Of a stretch of 64,000 nt of DNA, positions 59,797-64,000 are shown piece after piece (the first letter of the stretch is position 1; the number at the start of each line of letters is the position of its first letter). The stretch spans positions 4,133,001-4,197,000 of the forward strand of contig NZ_CP042823.1 of NCBI RefSeq assembly GCF_008000895.1, given 5' to 3'. Below the pieces are notes generated by a model. That model did not search any database. It saw nothing but the letters and a program-made list of their open reading frames with translations, and was not told the origin of the DNA. Position numbers and translations under genes: made by a program. Origin of the DNA: Methylobacterium sp. WL1 (GTDB taxonomy: Bacteria; Pseudomonadota; Alphaproteobacteria; Rhizobiales; Beijerinckiaceae).

Positions 59797-60380
59797 CGTG
59801 TTGGGTCCGGGATTTCTATCTGACGGTAAGGCTACCGGCCCATGAGCCAAATAGCTGTAGTTTTACGGACACACTTGTCGCCGATGAAGCAAGACGGCGT
59901 AGTAAACCATTTATGAAGCGGCTTTGTGCGCGCTAAGTATTTCGCAATGTACTGCGTCATGCGCCGTGACTAGAAGGTTGCGATTTGGTTGCATCATGCA
60001 GCGGCGGCGCCCGCGAACTGTGACCCGCAAGTCATAGCTTGGATTGTGAGGCTCACTGCAAGGTGGCACTTCACTTGGGGGCTTCACGCCACACCATGCC
60101 TATCCGGCCGCGCCCGCCGGACACATGTCATGCCGGCCGCTGCACCTCGGGAGCATGATACGGCCAACAATTCCGGTCCTCGCCTCCAGATGCGGTCGCT
60201 GCTGTTCCTGAGGAAGGCTTTCGTGGATCCGGTCGGTGGCGAGTATCGCCCTGGGTAGCAGACCTGCACCGAACGAGTTTGACCCAGCGATACGGAAGTC
60301 CCAGTCTCCGCATTTAGCGGGGCTCATAAGCGATATAGCTACGTTTATCGCTCCGTATAAAACAATACGGAGGAAAATAC
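59797..60380. other. Intergenic, 584 bp, divergent promoter region with gene remnant
   Basis: AT-rich near both ends: about 59820-59960 (outer-membrane protein promoter) and 60325-60380, which precedes the cupin gene. The middle holds a decayed fragment of a small HNH-like gene, described separately. No intact gene is supported. Confidence 0.4.
60100..60258 (+). pseudogene. Decayed fragment of a small HNH-like protein
   Basis: The plus frame reads RRTHVMPAAAPREHDTANN, then LFLRKAFVDPVGGEYRPG. This matches the second half of the protein coded at 61518 (RRTRVVPAAAHRDHDTADN; LFQRKAMGDPFGGPYA), but about 20 residues holding the second cysteine pair are deleted and the N-terminal half is unrecognisable. 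It is a relic of a second copy. Confidence 0.5.
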
Positions 60381-60851
60381 GTGGATCGGCACAGCTTCGA
60401 CCAGACCAACATCACGTGGCGCACCCTGGATTGGCTCGATCACATCGCCTTCTTCGTCTACAAGGTCGACGAGGAGAACCGGATCGTCGACGTGCTCTTC
60501 AAGTTTGCCGCCAACCAGCGGGTGATGCTGCACCGGCATCACTGCCCTTACGTCACGCTGGTCATGCAGGGCGAACTGCGGTTCTACCGCCCGAACGGTA
60601 CGCTGAAGGAGATCCGCCCCAGCGGCAGCTTCGTCTCCGGGCCCGCCCATGGCGAACCTCACGAGGAGGGCGGCGGAGATCGGGATGCGATCGTCTTCTT
60701 CAGCAACCGCAACATCGAAGACGCGCTCTACGAGTTCCTCGACAAGGACGGGCGCACGATGCAGGTGCTGGGGATCGCCGACTTCCGGGCACAGCTCGAG
60801 GCACAGATCGCAGACGGGTCAGCCGCGAAGGTGGCCGGTCGCCCCGTCTGA
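60381..60851 (+). CDS. Cupin-fold protein
   Basis: A 156-aa cytoplasmic protein with a single cupin barrel. Metal-binding-like His residues occur in VMLHRHHCPYVTLVMQGELRFY (the HxH pattern, then Glu) and in the second motif PAHGEPHEEGGGD. Substrate and activity are unknown; similar proteins are regulators or dioxygenase relatives. The GTG at 60381 is chosen because ACGGAGGAAA lies just upstream. A hairpin terminator follows the stop. Confidence 0.75.
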   Translation: MDRHSFDQTNITWRTLDWLDHIAFFVYKVDEENRIVDVLFKFAANQRVMLHRHHCPYVTLVMQGELRFYRPNGTLKEIRPSGSFVSGPAHGEPHEEGGGDRDAIVFFSNRNIEDALYEFLDKDGRTMQVLGIADFRAQLEAQIADGSAAKVAGRPV

Positions 60852-60859
60852 TGGGAAGG

Positions 60860-60887
60860 AGCCCCGCAGTTTCGCAGCCGCGGGGCT
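60860..60887. terminator. Bidirectional terminator hairpin
   Basis: AGCCCCGC at 60860-60867 pairs with GCGGGGCT at 60880-60887. It lies between the convergent cupin gene and the small His-rich secreted gene and can serve both strands. Confidence 0.65.
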
Positions 60888-60898
60888 AAACCATGGAA

Positions 60899-61123
60899 TC
60901 ACATGCGGGCGCGGCGCATGTGATGATGCCGGTGACGGGTCATGTGTCGCCGCCCCATCATGCCGGTCTGGCCACCCATCCGCTTCTGGGACGAGCTCTT
61001 CACGCTGCCCGGGTTATTCATGTTGCCTTCCGCGCTACCGCCCCCGGCGGGTGTCTGCGCCATCGCTGCTCCTGCCATCGCGACGGTGAGCGCGGCAGCG
61101 AGAGCGATTGTCTTGATCGACAT
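60899..61123 (-). CDS. Small secreted His/Met/Arg-rich protein, 74 aa
   Basis: A 74-aa protein with a signal peptide (about 1-22; IALAAALTVAMAGAAMAQ). The mature part of about 52 residues is Gly/Asn/Ser-rich and ends in a tail of His, Met and Arg (MMGRRHMTRHRHHHMRRARM). Such a tail could bind copper or another soft metal in the periplasm, but no family with known function is recognised. GGAGGAACG precedes the ATG. Confidence 0.7.
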   Translation of the reverse strand: MSIKTIALAAALTVAMAGAAMAQTPAGGGSAEGNMNNPGSVKSSSQKRMGGQTGMMGRRHMTRHRHHHMRRARM

Positions 61124-61211
61124 GGACGTTCCTCCAGACCGATCGGTTCGATCAGCCCAGGAGCAAACATCCCCGCGGTCGGTATCGTTCAGGCACCGAC
61201 GCTGATTGACG

Positions 61212-61394
61212 TTACAGATCCTGACGCCGTCGCAACCGCAGCGCCAGGATCAGAGCGCCGGGCCAAAACGCGAGGCTCAGCACCGCGACCGGCAGGATCG
61301 GGCGGTCCTTCCACCACACGATGATCACCGGCACGAACAGGCCGAGGATGGCGATGGTGAGGAACGCCCAGACTTCGACGTCGGACAGGTTCAT
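61212..61394 (-). CDS. Small two-helix membrane protein, 60 aa
   Basis: A 60-aa protein with two transmembrane helices (about 8-27 and 34-52) and a basic C-terminus (LRLRRRQDL), so the C-terminus faces the cytoplasm. WWKDRP forms a short turn between the helices. No family is recognised. Codon use fits the genome. Confidence 0.55.
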   Translation of the reverse strand: MNLSDVEVWAFLTIAILGLFVPVIIVWWKDRPILPVAVLSLAFWPGALILALRLRRRQDL

Positions 61395-61517
61395 GAGCGG
61401 TAGGTAGGGGCTTTCCTACCGCGACGCTTCCTTCACACCTGGTGGCACAATGCCGCCACCAGGCCGATCCGGCCCGAGCACCGCTCACTCTACCCGCTCG
61501 ACCGGCGCGAGCTGTCG

Positions 61518-61905
61518 ATGGCAATCCGCTTTGGTCGGGCGCAGGGCCGCTGTGAGCGCTGCGGGCGACCGCACGGGCAGATAGTCTACCACCTCGGCGA
61601 TGGGCGTCGGCGGGATGCTAGACCCGGCCGCCGGCGCGATGACTGGAGCCGTAGGATCCGGGTCAGGTCTGGCGCTGGTATCCTCGGCCGCGACCGCCGA
61701 ACCCGTGTCGTCCCGGCAGCCGCCCACCGGGATCACGACACGGCCGACAACGCGGACGCCAACCGCGCAGCCTCCTGCCATCGCGGCCACATGATCCGCG
61801 ACAGACCGGAGCACCAACGCCGACGCCGACGCACGCTGTTCCAGCGGAAGGCGATGGGGGATCCATTCGGTGGACCCTACGCCCGAGATACGGTCGAGAA
61901 AGCCG
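61518..61905 (+). pseudogene. HNH-like zinc protein, degenerate copy
   Basis: The frame begins MAIRFGRAQGRCERCGRPHG and continues to RRTRVVPAAAHRDHDTADN and LFQRKAMGDPFGGPYA. Intact relatives of this small HNH-nuclease-like family have two CxxC pairs, the second in LCQRCHM; here it is ASCHRGHM, missing one Cys. The frame does not stop at the expected end but runs on into the antisense of the next gene. Probably non-functional. It is the better preserved of two copies in the window. Confidence 0.5.
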
Positions 61906-62286
61906 TCAGCTATCCTCATCGCGGTCGAGATTGCGGATCAAGTCACCGATCGGATCGCCGTCGGCGGTCCCGCTTTGGGCAGCTGGATGTATCAAGGTGC
62001 TCGAAAGCCTGGGCAATGCCCCAACCCCCGGCGGCAGGGGCATCGTTGGGCGACGTGCCAACAGCGCGCCGCTGTCCGCCATCAACGCAGCAGGCTCACT
62101 GCCATGTAGCCTACGCGGAGGATCGGCCCAGATCGTCGGCCCGGCCGCCGTTTCATTGGCGACCATGACAACCCGCACCGTGCGCTCCGGCCTCTCGTCG
62201 TTGCCCGGATGTAGGACATGGGCGGCGGCGAGCAGCCCAAAGGCAGCAATCGCGGTGGTGACGAGGGTGGATCTGTAGTGTTCCAT
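61906..62286 (-). CDS. Secreted or membrane-anchored hypothetical protein, 126 aa
   Basis: A 126-aa protein with an N-terminal hydrophobic helix (about 7-24; LVTTAIAAFGLLAAAHVLHP) that is a signal or anchor. The remainder is Pro/Ala/Arg-rich with no cysteines and ends in an acidic stretch (DPIGDLIRNLDRDEDS). No family is recognised. The ATG at 62286 is chosen because the hydrophobic segment follows at once. It converges on the degenerate HNH-like gene. Confidence 0.5.
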   Translation of the reverse strand: MEHYRSTLVTTAIAAFGLLAAAHVLHPGNDERPERTVRVVMVANETAAGPTIWADPPRRLHGSEPAALMADSGALLARRPTMPLPPGVGALPRLSSTLIHPAAQSGTADGDPIGDLIRNLDRDEDS

Positions 62287-62546
62287 GTCGGTGGAACCGA
62301 CGGCCAAGCTTGCCGTTCCGCCTGCTCTCCCGGGATAGCTAACCGTGACTTTACGGATGCCGCTCAGCCCGGCGGCGGGAACGATCCGAGCTTTCACGAA
62401 GGCTTCTCGTCGGGAGCCACGAAGGGTTGACGAAGCCTCCGGGCAGCTACCATCCCGTCGAGGAACAGCTTCACGGGAGCACGATTACCCTAGTACCGCC
62501 CAAGGGTCCCTAAGCACTCGGGAGGCGGGTCAACGGGAGAACGCTA

Positions 62547-62819
62547 ATGAAGGCATCACTGCTTGTTGTTGCAGCCATTCTCGCCCTCGGAAGCACAGCC
62601 TTCGCTGCTGAAAGTGGAGCTGGCGGCTCAAGCCGTTCAGGAACCGCGAACAGTACCGGCCCGAACGATGCGGGCTCAGGCTCATCCCCGGGTGCGGCCG
62701 GCAGCGGCCCTTCAACTGGCGGGATGAGCCGCTCCGGCACGACGAACAGCACGGGGGCCAACGACGCTGGGTCAGGCTCGAAGCCAAACGGGACCAGCGG
62801 AACGCCTGGCAACCGCTGA
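62547..62819 (+). CDS. Small secreted Gly/Ser-rich protein with internal repeat
   Basis: A 90-aa protein with a signal peptide (about 1-20; LLVVAAILALGSTAFA). The mature part is low-complexity and contains a duplicated segment: SRSGTANSTGPNDAGSGS and SRSGTTNSTGANDAGSGS. No cysteines or metal-binding residues. It is probably disordered in the periplasm or outside the cell. GGGAG precedes the ATG and a hairpin follows the stop. Function unknown. Confidence 0.7.
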   Translation: MKASLLVVAAILALGSTAFAAESGAGGSSRSGTANSTGPNDAGSGSSPGAAGSGPSTGGMSRSGTTNSTGANDAGSGSKPNGTSGTPGNR

Positions 62820-62828
62820 ACGTCCCTC

Positions 62829-62858
62829 GAATGGGGCGGCCTCACCGCCTCCCCATTC
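62829..62858. terminator. Hairpin terminator candidate
   Basis: GAATGGGGCGGC pairs with GCCTCCCCATTC around CTCACC, with one mismatch. It lies 10 bases after the stop of the small secreted gene. There is no T-run. Confidence 0.55.
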
Positions 62859-63005
62859 ACGGCTTAGCGCTTCCAATGGAGCGTGCGGTCGCATCCGCCT
62901 GGTCGCGATACGGTCCTGTAGACACCGACCGTTAACCAGATTGTCCCTCGCTCGCCGCATGTCGGCGGTAGGCACTCTCGCTCCCGCAACGGCCGAGAGC
63001 AGAGC

Positions 63006-63260
63006 ATGACGCGCGCCGACCTCGACAAGCGCACCGCGCTGACCGTGTGGCCTGGCCATGGCCCAGCGCACGTCGCGCAGGGTCACGAGTTCCCAACGCT
63101 GCGCCAGGCTCTCGCGGCAGCCGCTAGAGCCATAGACGCAGAAGACGCGCAGCCCTGGATCATCACGGAGAACGGCGACATTCTCTCGCCGCGATGGATC
63201 AGGGCCAACGCTGGATCTAGGTGTTTGGTCCCGGCATTTGGTGGATCGGGCTTGACCTGA
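63006..63260 (+). CDS. Hypothetical protein, 3' end apparently replaced by an IS
   Basis: An 84-aa frame. The first 69 residues (MTRADLDKRTALTVWPG... to ILSPRWIRANA) look like a compact small protein of unknown function, with a helix rich in Ala (LRQALAAAARAID). The last 15 residues (GSRCLVPAFGGSGLT) are coded by DNA that belongs to the end of the transposase gene on the other strand. The original C-terminus was therefore probably cut off by IS insertion at about 63212. Confidence 0.55.
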   Translation: MTRADLDKRTALTVWPGHGPAHVAQGHEFPTLRQALAAAARAIDAEDAQPWIITENGDILSPRWIRANAGSRCLVPAFGGSGLT

Positions 63261-64000
63261 AGCGGCTGGGCTCGGCGGACCATGCTTTGCAGATGGCCTC
63301 ATAGAGGGTGAGCCCACGGAAGGTCTTGAGGCGGCGTGCGAAGTTGTAGGCGCTGACGAAGTCGGCCAGGTGAGTGCGGAGTTGCGCGTGACTGTCGGAG
63401 TGGTAGCGCTTGACCGTCAGGTCCTTGATCGTGCGGTTCATTCGCTCGACCTGACCGTTGGTCCAGGGGTGACGCGGCTTGGTTAGACGATGGTCGATAT
63501 CGTTTCGGGCGCAGGCGGACTCGAAGCTGCCGGCTCGGAATGTCTCGCCGGCTGCCATCGCCTCCTTGATGATGGAAGCGGCCGAGGCGATGTTGCCGGG
63601 CGTGGTGAAGTGGGCGCCGTTGTCGGCGAGCACCGTGTGCGCCTTGTAAGGCACGGCCTCAATAAGATGGCGGAGAAAGTCGCCTGCGACCCGCCGCGTT
63701 GCCTTCTCATGGAGTTCGACGAAGGCGAACTTGGTCGTGCGATCGATGGCGACGAATAGGTAGAGCCGACCCTCGGCCGTGTGTATTTCAGCCAGATCGA
63801 TGTGGAAGTAGCCGAGAGGGTAGGCCTTGAAGCGCGACCGCTTGGGCTTGTCGCCGTCGACCTCCAGCAATCGGCTGATACCGTGGCGTTGCAGGCAGCG
63901 GTACAGGGACGAGCGGGTCAGGTGCGGGATCGTGGCCTTCAGCGCGTAGAGGCAGTCTTCGAGCGGCAGAAGCGTGTGACGGGGAAAGGCGACAACGACC
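63217..64000 (-). mobile_element. IS481-family transposase, 5' end beyond the window
   Basis: A partial insertion-sequence transposase of at least 260 residues. The retroviral-integrase core shows the DDE triad: Asp in YFHIDLAEIH, Asp in VLADNGAHFT and Glu in NGQVERMNRTIKD. The N-terminal helix-turn-helix portion (YALKATIPHLTRSSLYRCLQ) reaches the window edge, so the start codon and left IS end lie outside. The stop is at 63217. The right IS boundary is estimated at about 63212; the inverted repeat cannot be confirmed without the other end. It interrupts the small gene at 63006. Confidence 0.85.

Noticed and set aside
61485..61919. Minus-strand frame of 144 codons following the gene at 62286
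   Set aside because: The opposite strand shows clear, if decayed, similarity to a small HNH-like family, so this frame is probably its shadow.
1..64000. tRNA, rRNA, riboswitch or phage attachment site
   Set aside because: Reading both strands, I found no cloverleaf, conserved rRNA segment or recognisable aptamer; the only mobile gene is the IS481-type transposase.

Overview
The window is GC-rich, gene-dense DNA from an alphaproteobacterium, most likely a Methylobacterium or close relative (Hyphomicrobiales). Pointers are a MucR/Ros-type regulator, an Omp25/31-type porin, an FdhF/YdeP-type formate dehydrogenase homologue resembling Fdh4A of methylotrophs, DUF3606, DUF2171 and small HNH-like families typical of the group, and a short palindromic repeat. 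This assignment rests on recognition, not on a database search. No rRNA, tRNA or CRISPR array was seen.

Layout. 0-13 kb: small stress-type and secreted proteins, a VanZ-like protein, a MucR regulator lacking its zinc cysteine, an MFS permease, a membrane zinc-ribbon protein, a hybrid histidine kinase split by an apparent one-base deletion, SelO, and a secreted protein with two DTG motifs spaced as in pepsin. 13-25.6 kb: an orphan GT2 glycosyltransferase in an AT-rich patch, a hydroxyproline catabolic pair (FAD oxidase plus 4-hydroxyproline epimerase), a cytochrome P460-like protein, an alpha/beta hydrolase, a TehA/SLAC1 channel and an IorAB-type molybdenum hydroxylase (channel and large subunit both frameshifted at homopolymers), a GlxA regulator and serA. 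25.7-33.5 kb: a catalase-like/cytochrome b561 pair, a PH-domain protein, an NrtR-SPFH-NAD-kinase-like operon with a 19-bp palindrome before the regulator, an SDR, and three small hydrophilic proteins.

33.6-49.8 kb is the most striking region: fifteen minus-strand genes, mostly joined by ATGA or GTGA overlaps. They encode NDP-sugar epimerases and a UDP-glucuronate decarboxylase-like enzyme, four CgeB-like glycosyltransferases and a GT4 enzyme, a B12-type radical SAM protein, myo-inositol-1-phosphate synthase, a nucleotidyltransferase, a histidine phosphatase, a methyltransferase, a GH39-like hydrolase and a phosphoribosyltransferase/kinase-like fusion. The set looks like a pathway for an unidentified, possibly inositol- and pentose-containing glycan or glycoconjugate. 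A divergent Crp-family gene lies at its head.

50-64 kb: the Crp regulator, a tandem palindromic repeat, the formate dehydrogenase homologue, a NemR-type electrophile sensor with two matching operators controlling itself and probably a DJ-1/PfpI-amidase unit, an outer-membrane protein, small secreted or membrane proteins, decayed gene remnants, and an IS481-family transposase running off the window end that appears to have truncated a small gene.
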